Assembly: GCA_963585895.1 (NCBI GenBank)
Contig: OY757934.1
Coordinates: 43,266,850-43,330,849 of the forward strand
Source: Sepioteuthis lessoniana
Lineage: Eukaryota; Mollusca; Cephalopoda; Myopsida; Loliginidae
Direction of reading: 5' to 3'
DNA length: 64,000 bases
In this document: positions 10,311 through 19,904 of the stretch, in pieces
How positions within the stretch are numbered: position 1 is the first letter of the stretch
Layout of the letters: every line of letters begins with the position of its first letter
The notes under the pieces: model-generated
Seen by the model: only the letters and a program-made list of their open reading frames with translations
Database searches by the model: none
Told to the model about the DNA's origin: nothing
Position numbers and translations under genes: made by a program

Positions 10311-10740
10311 TTACTGTCAAACAAAATCTTCCCAATTATTAATATAGATATAGTTTGTTCCTATATTGTATGGATTACATTGCTTAATGATTTGATATTT
10401 TCCGTTGAATACAAAGTTCACGCGAGAATAATAGAGGTCGCCTATCTTTCTATTAAAAAGCTTTGACAAAAGAATATTTCCTGTCATTTGATGAATTCGA
10501 GAGAGAAATGCCTGTCCTCACTCTCAAGATTTGTCTGGTTCTTATCTTTCAAGAAAGAACATGAAATTCATTGAGGCCCGTGTACAACCCCCACAGATGC
10601 AAGAATAATCAAAGATTGTTAATATTTCTCAAAGAGAACTCATCATGTCTTATCGAAGCAAAAGTCTTTTTCTGACATTAATAGTTAAAGAACGAAACAT
10701 CATAGCCATAGACATAAAGTTTAAAAATAGAAATTTAGTA
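10311..10740. other. Unassigned DNA
   Basis: No feature recognised. Confidence 0.4.
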
Positions 10741-10850
10741 GTTAAGTTGGTTGGTTGGTTGGTTTTATGGCATGTCAGCTCTTGTTAGGTTATTTTATGC
10801 CCAAATCAGTATTTTCCTGATTTAGGTTGTTTATAGTGTTGGATGGTGTG
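10741..10850 (-). mobile_element. RH-LINE/SINE shared 3' tail
   Basis: Reads (GGTT)n, TTATGGCATGTCAGCTC, then AGGTTATTTTATGCCC on the + strand, i.e. the complement of the tail shared by RH-LINE and SINEs C and D with its AACC end. The body is too diverged to classify. Confidence 0.6.
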
Positions 10851-11489
10851 GCATATTAAACGATAATACAGAAATTAACTCAGGCAAAGGGTTAATTTCC
10901 AGTTAATTCATAAATGATTTGTACTAAGTTCCGAATCAATAAAGATTACTTAATCCACTTCAACATTAAGCCCAGATAGGTCAAAGTTCAGAATAGGCAA
11001 ATCGAAATAGTAAATTCAACTTCAACTTCAGCAAGATTTTCTTTCCTTGCAAGAAACATCCTATCAAATGGTTTATATTATTTAATTTTTAAGTGTTTAG
11101 AATATTCATTTTTTCCCAGAATACAACGTCGATGGCGATTTATTTCCGACAGGAAGTTGTTTATGGTTTATACCTAGAGAATAATCAAACATACTATTCC
11201 TGTTGTATTTAAGCGGTCTCCTATTTAATCACTGAACGGGCTCATTGTGGCTTGACTTCAGTGATTTGACAGGAACCAGCGCGTTCAGTGTGACACGCCT
11301 GTATGTCAGTGTTGTTAGGTTTGGCATAGATTTAAATAAAACCTCCACTTCTTCAAATGTCTAAAATCTGAATTTTAGCCTTTAATTTCTACATTGAACT
11401 GAACGGAGAGTTTGGAACGGTCTCATAACCAGGATATTAAAAATTAATATCAACAAATAAATTTCAAACTCTACTTGATGACCGTGGGT
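10851..11489. other. Unassigned DNA
   Basis: No feature recognised. Confidence 0.4.
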
Positions 11490-11666
11490 TGTATTTACCC
11501 CCCCCCCTCCACGAGCAGGATGCGACACAAAATCAATTTTTAAGCAGAATACAATTGGTTTGAATTCAATATTTCTAATTTCTCCTTGATCGTTTTCAAC
11601 GTTAAAGAACTCAATATGTCATACTATTTATTAATAGATTGGAGAGAGAGAGAGAGAGAGAGAGAG

Positions 11667-11712
<46 letters not shown>

Positions 11713-11785
11713 AAACTGTATTTATGTGCTTCGACAGAGCAAGTCAGTGAGAGAGATAGAATGAAACTAAACTTCAACAGAGCAA

Positions 11786-11823
<38 letters not shown>

Positions 11824-11958
11824 GGGAGGATTGTTGAATTCATACATCTCTCCCAAGAGCATTAGCATGACACAAAATGCAAACAGCCTCACCCAAGATT
11901 TGAAATCAGGTCACCGTATCCATTTCCAACGACGATAACCGTTATGCTACGAGCACCT
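11490..11958 (-). mobile_element. Old SINE-A expanded by internal (GA)n
   Basis: Left end GTATTTACCCCC...CACGAGCAGGATGCGACAC and right end CGATAACCGTTATGCTACG...GCACC are diverged SINE-A ends on the minus strand. Between them two long GA tracts (11640-11710 and 11787-11822) occupy the place where younger copies have GCTGGAGGGAGAATA. The SINE has therefore grown from about 290 to about 470 bp by microsatellite expansion. Confidence 0.75.
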
Positions 11959-11999
11959 CCTCCGTTGTTTTCATGCTTGATTAACTCTTTTAAGACTTT

Positions 12000-12205
12000 T
12001 AGCAGATCTCAACAGTGCTGTGGTCTGACAAGATTCAATTATTGCTCAGTTCATCCAGTCTCTTTTCCTGATACCTCAGTGTTATTCCATGTGGTATTTT
12101 TCAAGTTTTTTGCTTTTCTTTACTTTCCTTCTTTGATCTGCTGTAACGAAAAAGATCACCCGTCGACAAATTCTTTTATTTTTGCTAATTATAAGTTGTT
12201 CTGAT
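12000..12205 (-). mobile_element. R4-like LINE remnant
   Basis: The complement resembles the variant at 13135-13520 (AGACTGGATGAAC...GAGCAAT, then CAGATCAAAGAAGG), but it is short and diverged. Confidence 0.45.
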
Positions 12206-12223
12206 TTTTTTACCTCATATAAT

Positions 12224-12510
12224 CATATTTACCAACCCCTCCACTTGGGTAGGATATGACACAAGGTCAATTTTTAAGCGGAGTTTAACAGGTTTGAATT
12301 CAGAGTTTTCCTTCTCCTAGACTAGTTGCCTCACCAAGGCTGAAGAACCTAGTCTGTCCTTCTATTTACCCATAGCTGGAGGGAGAATATTTGGATTCAT
12401 ACCTTTCCCAAGATTATTAGTGCTATGTGAAATGCAATCAGTCAGGTTCAGGATTTGAACTCGTGTCGCCGTGTCCATATCCTGTGACGATAACCACTAC
12501 ACCACGGGCA
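12224..12510 (-). mobile_element. SINE-A with target-site duplication
   Basis: Full-length SINE-A (CATATTTACCAACCCCTCC at left; CCACTACACCACGGGCA at right). The duplication acctcatataat is at 12212-12223 and again at 12510-12521, where its first base is shared with the element end. Confidence 0.92.
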
Positions 12511-13134
12511 CCTCATATAATGTTATAAGCTCTTCCGTCCTTACATACACATATTTATGTAGAATAATGAATATACTTATAGAGTACTAGTGAATATATA
12601 TGAGTATACATACATACATACGTACAGGCAGAGAGTAAATACATATAATGATACTCAGTTTCTCTTTTCAGTTCTCCTCTGTCTCACCACAACCAAAAGT
12701 GATCGGTGTATATCCGGAAAATTTTTTCTATTAAGCTTGTTTTTGTAGAGATATAGGCTCGATAGAGAGGATACTTGACTTAATATCGCTTCGGCGACCA
12801 TCTTTTAAGCTAGCTCTGTCGAAACACACAAATACAGTTTTATTTTCTCCCCCTACTCTCTCTGTCTTGCTCTGTCGAAACACACAATTTCATTTTATTC
12901 TCTCTTTCTTTCTCTTTGCCTTGCTTTGTTGAAGCACACAAGTACAGTTTCATTCTTTCTCTCTCTTCCTTCCTTTCTCTCTCTCTCTCTTCCTTGCACA
13001 GTAGAAGCATAATTTTATTGTCTCTTTTACTCCAATCGGCTTCTACTTTCTTGTTATTTCATAGAACCTGACATTCATCTACGATAAACGGCTTTTCGAT
13101 ACTGAATGATAGTAATTTCATTATCATTTTATTT

Positions 13135-13520
13135 CTTTCAAGTTTTAACTGGTGGTTTTGACTGAAGTCCAAGTGACAGCAAGTCTCCTAAGCTCTCCAA
13201 GATTCTTCTAAGAATTCTAGATCTCAGCTGAGCTATGGTCTGAACAAACTCATTTCTTGCCCGGACTTTCATTTTACCCAGTCTCTTTTTTAGATTCTTT
13301 GGTATTATTCCAAGTATTCTCACTCTTATTGGCATCACTGATAACTTCATGTTCTGCAATTTTTTGGTTTAGGTATATTTGGTTTAGGTATTTTTCAAGT
13401 TATTCGTTTTTCTTTACTTTTAATCTGGGATCGGAACAGCAAAGCCCAAATGTTGATAATTTCTTTTCTTGTTATTTAAACGTAGATCTGGTTTTCAGGC
13501 CTGGTTTGACGTTGTAAGCT
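13135..13520 (-). mobile_element. R4-like LINE remnant (diverged subfamily)
   Basis: The minus strand gives MQNMKLSVMPIRVRILG, then LRSRILRRILESLGDLLSLG: the same block order as other R4-like ends, but with a distinct sequence and no TAA tail. The same copy appears inverted at 43640-44020. Confidence 0.65.
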
Positions 13521-13969
13521 CTTCGATCATTAAATGCCCATATTTATCTACAATAATACATGTGTATGTTGGTATGAGCGTTTTTATATGAGTAGGTATA
13601 AACATGGGCATAGTGTATATTTATGTATATACATGTACATGGATGTGAGTGCATAGTAAGTGTATGGTAGTGTTAGTTGTAAGCTGAATATTTGGGAAGT
13701 TCAGAGTTTTTTTTAAGGATTAGTGATAAAATAGAAAGAAAAGGATTTCAAGACAATGAAATCGAGAGAGAAAGATTTCCCAACATTAGCAGGGAAATAA
13801 AGATTTTTTTTATTTGTTATAAACTGAAGGCGTCGGTGTTAGTGGGGTCATAAGCTAAGGGACAAGAATCTTATTTGTTTAATGTATTTTTCACTTGGGT
13901 CATCGAAATGGGGAGGTCCTTCCTTTTGGCCGGAAGCTGGAACTCAATATGGACAACGTAATTATAGCA

Positions 13970-14060
13970 GTCCTCTATCTCTCTCTTTCTCTTTCTTTTT
14001 TCCTCTCTCTTTTTTCCTCTCTTTTTTCCTCTCTCTCTCTCTCTCTGACTCTCTCTCTCC
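13970..14060. repeat. (CT)n/(TTTCC)n tract
   Basis: Pyrimidine-rich microsatellite inside the inverted duplicate. The partner copy carries a purer GA tract at 43134-43186. Confidence 0.9.
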
Positions 14061-14119
14061 CTCCACATAGCCTATACTTGCTATTCTCTTGAGTCTTATC
14101 TATTGTAGCTTATGGAATT

Positions 14120-14285
14120 ATAAGATAAAACGGATTACCCAATCTTGGCCAGAATATCAGATCTTGTTATACTTAACAAAAAGAGTTGATTCCGCTTTTA
14201 AAGTAGCTCACAAAGTGAAATTAAAAGAAAGGAAAACACTAAATAAAAACGTTGACCTTGCCAGACAACTGGAAAACAAACAAAC
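14120..14285 (+). mobile_element. R4-like LINE remnant
   Basis: The + strand frame gives ITQSWPEYQILLYLTK, then HKVKLKERKTLNKN and DLARQLENK, corresponding to the 'PDQ...HRVKLKE...LARELKK' part of the R4-like C-terminus. Confidence 0.6.
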
Positions 14286-14300
14286 TAAAAAAGATTGTTC

Positions 14301-15424
14301 TTATTTTCCATGAAGCTATCAGTGTTAGTGGGTCATAAGTTGATGGACAAGATTATTTGTTAATTATAAATAGATCTGATTTTGTGGCACTTCAATTCTT
14401 TTTTATGCATATTCATGTCCAATAATGCATATGCAGTTTGGTATAAGCGAATCTAAATGAATATTTATACGTAGAGTAATATGTGTGTGCATCTACATTG
14501 ATGTGTGTGAATCTGCATTGATATGTGTGCATCTGCATTGATGTGTATGGATCTACGTTGTCGTTCGTGCCTTTTTATTCATTCATCATTTTTAATAGAT
14601 AGACATTTCTTTGTGTCTGAATACATCGGCATACAGTATTTTTACATTTTTTAAACAGAAGGATGACTCTTTTTTAATACAAGGATTACTCTTTTTAAAT
14701 AGAAAGATTGCTATTTTTTAATAGGATTGCTATTTTTAATGGAAGGATTGCTCTTTTTTTATAGAAGGATTTCTCTTTTTCTTCTATTCTAATAAACGAG
14801 GATGAAACAAGGTCGAAATCGTTATGAAGGTGTTAAATGTGTTCGTCTGTTCGTGCGCCTCACATGTCTGAAACGGTTGCTGATTGCAGACACCCAAGAT
14901 GGCGTGCAGCTTGAGAACGCACCTTACAGCAAAAGAATCCAATTCGTAGCAACAAGCTTTGTTGAATGAATAAAAACGCGCCTAACTCCTAGATTATATT
15001 AATCATTCTACGCCCTTCCTTGTCCTTCGTGCAAAGTACGAATGGAAAAGTGGGTCCTATTCGATAAAAACTTTTCAACGAAATAATCATTTAGGCATTT
15101 TTTCACTTCATCCAAAAAATCGATATCTTCGATGAGATCAGAAGTTCGCCGAGTTGATGGCATCAGATATGAAATTCTGTTAAAAGTTTTCTCGAAAAGA
15201 TTATAGAAAATTTTCTCATTATATTAGAATGTATCAAAAGTATTTTCGTTTTTGTTTAGAAATACTAACTTTAAAGTTTATTTCTTAAACACATCTAAGG
15301 AGTATCTATGGCTTCTACTCTACAACTAACTTTAATTTTTTATATTGGAGTGTATAAAGATATTTTCCTTTTTAACAAAGCTTATTTAAAGGACACATTT
15401 AAAGACCATCTATGATTCTATCAT
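14301..15424. other. Unassigned DNA with two small tandem repeats
   Basis: A 20-bp unit (TGTGTGCATCTGCATTGATG) repeats about four times at 14483-14560. A unit of about 22-25 bp (AGAAGGATTGCTCTTTTT) repeats about six times at 14652-14782. The rest has no recognised feature. Confidence 0.6.
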
Positions 15425-15502
15425 TATTATTCTCTTTGGAGAGTTTTTCACACCAGCTCTAGCTGATAGTTTATTACTGGAGTTTGAGTGACAGCAAGTC
15501 TC

Positions 15503-15551
<49 letters not shown>

Positions 15552-16070
15552 TACTCATTAGAGTTTTTCATATCAGCGTTAGCTGATGGTCTTTCACTGG
15601 AGTTTAAGTGACAGCAAGTCTCCTCAAGTCTCCAGGACTCTTCTCAGTATTCTGGCCGTTCTCAATAATGTAGTAGTTTGGATGGTCTCCACTCGTCCGC
15701 CAACTTCTAAGTCCTCCAGTCCCTTTAGTAATCCTTTAGTTACTGTTCCAAACGCAACAATTACAATTGGTATAATTGTCACCTGCATGTTCCATAGTTT
15801 TTTCAATTCCCTAGCAAGGTCGAAGTATTTATTAGCATTAGGTGATAAATTTCTAGTGGAGTTTGAGAGACAGCAAGTCTCCTCAATTTTCTTGGACTCT
15901 TCTCAGTATTCTGGCTGATCTTAATAATACTGCGGTGTGGATGGTCTCCATTCGTCCGCCATCTTCCAAGTAATCCTTTAGTTACTGTTCCAAACGCACC
16001 AATTACAATTGGTATAATTGTCACCTGCATGTTCCATAGGTTTTTCAATTCCCTAGGAAGGCCGAGGTAC

Positions 16071-16124
<54 letters not shown>

Positions 16125-16330
16125 CTCCTTGCGAATTTTTCACACCAGCGTTAGATGGTGGTCTTTCACTGGAGTCTGAGTGACAACATGTTTCCTCAGG
16201 TATTCATATGAGAATACCCACCTCTGCAGCTCGTTGCATAAGTTACTAACTCCACGTCGAGAACTCATGTGTGGCCGGATCGAGCGATAGGCTGGTTCAC
16301 AGGGAAAAGAACAAAAACACATCAACAACT
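15425..16330 (-). mobile_element. Train of R4-like LINE ends separated by TTA tracts
   Basis: At least four 5'-truncated minus-strand copies lie head to tail: 15425-15503, 15553-15835, 15836-16073 and 16126-16330. Each left end is the same terminus (GTTTTTCACACCAGC or a close variant). TTA microsatellites at 15504-15552 and 16074-16123 separate them. The 15553 and 15836 copies both retain VTIIPIVIGAFGTVTKGLL on the minus strand. This pattern is expected if new copies enter the TAA tail of older ones. Confidence 0.82.
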
Positions 16331-16364
16331 TTGTGGTTAAAACGCCAAGGGAGGATGGAAAGCG

Positions 16365-16840
16365 TGTAACACTTTGTGGATAATTAGTTCTAGTTTGAGT
16401 TTCGGCTGGCCAAAAATTATCTTAACTAACTGGGTCCGGCTGGTAATGTCGCTGTTCGTTGTTTCTTTGTTCCGGCCTAATCAACTTTCCTCGAACCCAA
16501 ACTAAGTCTAACTGCTAGGACCCAAAACGCACCTGTATATATACAGAATGTTTCATTATTATTTCCGGCCAAGGGACACCCACGAATAAACCCATAACTT
16601 TGGGGGGGGGTCATTTCTCTATTAAAAAAACTGGACATAAAATATTTCCCAGCCTGACCGTCTCCGATACAGGGACACTAAATTCAGACCCTTTTAAGTT
16701 TTTGAACAGTACCCGACAAGTACTTAACACTTACCCACATGCATAAACATTTTCTTATCTAGATTTCCTTAATCTAGTTAATGGGTTTTCCTAACATTTG
16801 AAATTTGATACCCAGGCCGAATCTAACTCATCTTGTCACA
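16365..16840. other. Unassigned; LTR-like ends without target duplication
   Basis: Begins TGTAACAC and ends TTGTCACA, short TG...CA ends that are inverted complements apart from a few bases, as in many LTRs. The five bases outside the two ends do not match, so an LTR call is weak. No open frame. Confidence 0.25.
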
Positions 16841-16970
16841 TATATATGTGTGTATATATGTGTGTAGGTGTGCGTGTGTGTGCACACACATGTGCGTGGG
16901 TGTATATATATACACACACACGCACACATGTATGGATGCACACACACACACGTACGTATACATGTATGTG
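16841..16970. repeat. Mixed (TG)/(CA)/(TA) microsatellite
   Basis: Alternating purine-pyrimidine tracts switching from TG to CA. Able to form Z-DNA or a hairpin. Open frames across it are artefacts. Confidence 0.9.
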
Positions 16971-16984
16971 CATATATCAAACTC

Positions 16985-17240
16985 ATAGTGTCACATTCAG
17001 GACTCTTCTGGGTTTTCTTGCTGATCCCAACAATGCTGTAGTTTTCATGGGCTCGATTCTTCCTTTGATTTTCAATGGTGCCAATCCCTTTTACCAGCCT
17101 TTGGGGACCATTCCAACTGCACGAACTGCGATTGGTATTACCTTCATCCTCATGTTCCACATCATTTTAATTTTCTGACGAAGTTCAAGTATTTGTTTAT
17201 CTTTTCACTTTCTTTTATTCTCACTCTGTGGTCCACTGGA
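16985..17240 (-). mobile_element. R4-like LINE remnant
   Basis: The minus strand reads KMMWNMRMKVIPIAV, then GMVPKGW, and a TALLGSARK-like block near 17000-17030: the same C-terminal region, diverged. Confidence 0.65.
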
Positions 17241-17255
17241 ATGGCTTTTTGTTTT

Positions 17256-17330
17256 TGTTTTGTTTTACGGCATATCAACCACAAGGGGTCATTTAATGCC
17301 GGCCCAGTTTTTGAGGTAAATTGATGTTAT
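17256..17330 (-). mobile_element. Shared RH-LINE/SINE 3' tail
   Basis: Complement reads GGCATTAAATGACCCC...GGTTGATATGCCGTAAAAC followed by an AAAC-rich end. The body beyond it is not recognisable. Confidence 0.55.
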
Positions 17331-17734
17331 TTCATTTTTTATTATATTTTTGGTATATTTTGTGGAAAAAATTTTTTTTGAGGGAGTATTTCTTTAAACA
17401 CACTTTTTTTTCCATATATTTTGTTTGAACATTTATTATAAGTATTTTTTAACATTTTTTGGGGGAAGTTGTTTTTTTTAATATTTTGCTGTACAAGTGA
17501 ACTTCTTTTAAGTATCCGAGTAATTTTTTTTGGGTTTGTTTCATAGAAAATTTGTTTTAAGTTTGTTGTAAGGTAATATTTTTTCGTATTAGTTCTAAGT
17601 CAATGCATTCTGTTAATATGTGTTTAATAGTATACGGCTTTTGGCATGGTATGCAATATGGGGCCTCTTCTTTTTTGAGGAGGTATGAATGGGTAATGTG
17701 TGAGTGTCCTATTCTTAATCTTGATGGAAAGTTC
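17331..17734. other. Unassigned T-rich DNA
   Basis: Very T-rich and may be the decayed body of the element whose tail is at 17256. Nothing firm was seen. Confidence 0.3.
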
Positions 17735-18770
17735 TCTTTTTTTGTTAATTACCTCTAGATCTCATCTTCTGGCAAGATTTAGGTGATCCGTTTGTATCTC
17801 AAAATCTTAGAGAAATTTATGTATCTCATTTTCTTGGACAAATTATGGTTTGTGCATATACCATTTGGTAGTATGGTTAAAATTCAATATCTTGTACAAT
17901 TCCCAGAGAATCTCCTTTCCCATCCAGTCGTGCCTAGTGTTGTACTCCTTTTGTTCTAGTTTGCTGCATTCACTAGAATGTGATTAGTTGTTTCTTTTCC
18001 GTCTCCTCATAACCTACACTTGCTATTCTGTTGCGTCTTATCTTTCATTTGGTTCTTATAGCGTTTTTTATGCTGCTATTTGAAGAGATTCAATTTCTCT
18101 CTAAAGATTTCCGTTTCTTAGCAATATTTATGTCTTCTCGAGTGCAATAACCTTAGTTTGTCGCTTGAAATATCCATAGAGTTATTTTTCATCTGATTTC
18201 TGTTTCCTAATTTTTGTTGCTTTTCTCTCTGAATTTATATAGCTAACGTTGTTATTGGCTGCTGTAGCTAATTTTTCTTTGCTCTTTTTAATGTAAGTTC
18301 TTGAGTCCCTGTGTTACTGCATCAATGCAATTTTCAATGCTGACGTGTCCTCTTCCTCTTTCTTTTCTTGAACCATACAGTCTGTCTATGTCATCTCTTT
18401 TGCATAGTCATCAATTTTCTAGTCTTTTGGTCTATTTATCTGGGTTATCTCCCTTGTCCATTTTGATAATGTACTCAAGTATTTTGAAAGGGGGATTGCC
18501 GGGGTATTTTATCCCTTTGATGAGATTTCTGCTACAGAGCTTGGTTTCGAGAAGCTTTCTTGTTCTTCTGAGGTTCTCTTTTCCTATTTTTTCCCTTCAT
18601 CTCTCTATGTTTGATTGTGTCTGTTTCAAGTATTTTCAAGTAATTGGATTTTTCCTTCTCTTTAAGCTTTCTGATACCTTCCAAATTTATTAGTTCTATT
18701 TCTTCTATTGCTTCTCTTTTCATTATGAGCGTGGAATATTTTTCAAGCCAAATTCCATTATTATTATTAT
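17735..18770 (-). mobile_element. R4-like LINE, longest 3' segment in the window
   Basis: Read on the minus strand from 18770 down, with frame breaks: RNLIKGIKYPG-like and KILEYIIKMDKG (18450-18540), RDDIDRLYGSRKERGRG and VSIENCIDAVTQGL (18290-18400), then a decayed zinc-knuckle region near 17950-18020, YYQMVYAQT near 17850, and 'LRFxDTNG' near 17800. In R2/R4-type proteins this order is thumb/post-RT region, CCHC knuckle, then endonuclease. It shows what lies upstream of the shorter copies. Many stops; inactive. Confidence 0.75.
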
Positions 18771-19796
18771 TTACTCTATTAAAGTTTTTCACATCAGTAT
18801 TAGCTGATGGTTTTTCACTGGAGTTTGAGTGACAGCGAGTTTCCTCATGTCTCCAGGACTCTTCTCAGTATTCTGGCCGTTCTCAGTAATGTTGTCATTT
18901 GGATAGTCTCTACCCGTCTGCCAACTTCCAAGTCCTCTAGGCCCTTTAATAATCCTTTAGTTATTGTGCCAAAAAGCACCAATCACAATTGGTATAATCG
19001 TCACTTTCATGTTCCAGAGCTTTTTCAATAAAGATTGCCTTCATATTGTTTGTCTTCGTATTTTATAAAAGTTGCCGGAGGTACGTGTTACCTTGAGTGC
19101 TTTAGATTGCGAGATGCCTTGGGTGCGAGTTGCTTTGGGTGTGACTTGACTTGAGTGGTTTAAATGGCGTTGTTGTCTTGGGATTTGTTTTGGATGGGAG
19201 TTGCTTGGGTGCTTTCAACCTAAGACAAGTCACCCACAAGCAACTTGCAAGGTTGAGGTACTTATCCCTCTTTTCACATTCTTTCAGTTTTATTCTGTGG
19301 TTAGCCGGGACAGCAAAGTCGATAATTTTGCAGATTCTCTTTTTTTTTGTCAATCATTATAAGGTCTGGTCTTCTGGCCGAGATTAGGTGATCCGTTTGT
19401 ATGTCAAATTCACATAGGAGTTTGTGTGTGTGTCATTTTCTAGGACAGGTGCTGGGTTATGCATATACCATTTGCTAGTGTGGTCAAATTTAAATTTCTT
19501 GCACATTTCCCAGTGGATCACCTTGCCGACCCAGTCGTGTCTCGCCTTATACTCCCTCTGTGCTAATTTGCTGCATTCGCTGATTATGTGAATGACCGTT
19601 TCGAATCTGTCACCGCATAGCCTACATTTGCTATTTTATTATGTCTTATATATTCTCGCTTTCATATGATTGGTTCTTATGGCGTGTGCTGCTATTAGGA
19701 GAGATTCCATTTCTCTTTTAAGGTTACCTTTTCTTAGCCAGGTCCAGGTTTTCTTGTGTGTGATGGTGTTTATTAGTCGTTTAAAGCGGCCATAGA
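18771..19796 (-). mobile_element. R4-like LINE interrupted by a GTTGC-repeat insertion
   Basis: The 3' part is 18779-19026 and the 5' part 19247-19796. Joined, the minus strand carries a CCHC knuckle (CRLCGDRFETVIHIISEC, near 19570-19625), KLAQREYKARHDWVGKVIHW, KWYMHNPAPVLEND, IDFAVPANHRIKLKE and RILRRVLET-like blocks. Between the two parts lies 220 bp of unrelated GTTGC-type sequence. Compared with the sister copy at 7814-8438, the joint lost about six bases. The left end is next to an ATTATTATT tract (18760-18772). Confidence 0.85.
19027..19246 (+). mobile_element. GTTGC-family insertion inside a LINE
   Basis: About 220 bp with several copies of the TTGGGTGCGAGTTGC word. Its sequence from 19040 on recurs almost unchanged at 22378-22595, outside any LINE. 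The LINE on each side gives a clear empty-site reference, so this is an insertion and not local drift. No clean target duplication or terminal inverted repeat was seen. Confidence 0.7.
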
Positions 19797-19856
<60 letters not shown>

Positions 19857-19857
19857 T
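19797..19857. repeat. (TTA)n microsatellite
   Basis: About 60 bp, abutting the truncated 5' end of the R4-like LINE. Confidence 0.95.
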
Positions 19858-19904
19858 AATTTCTCGTTTTACTTTCGGTTTCTTACAATCTTTGGCAACT
19901 TAAA

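Larger units (their letters stand above)
12640..14300 (+). repeat. Long inverted duplicate, copy 1 (partner 42930-44610)
   Basis: About 1.66 kb matches the complement of 42930-44610 from end to end. It includes R4-like remnants, the stretch with TACATGTACATGGATGTG, and a CT/GA microsatellite at the same relative place. By eye the central part is nearly identical and the microsatellite parts differ in length. This is longer than any single element I recognise, so a segment has been copied about 30 kb away in the opposite orientation. Confidence 0.88.

Noticed and set aside
11631-11843. Ser/Leu-rich open frame
   Set aside because: Translation of GA tracts inside an old SINE-A.
16365-16840. A solo LTR (TGTAACAC...TTGTCACA)
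   Set aside because: No target duplication and no second copy in the window; kept only as a weak note.
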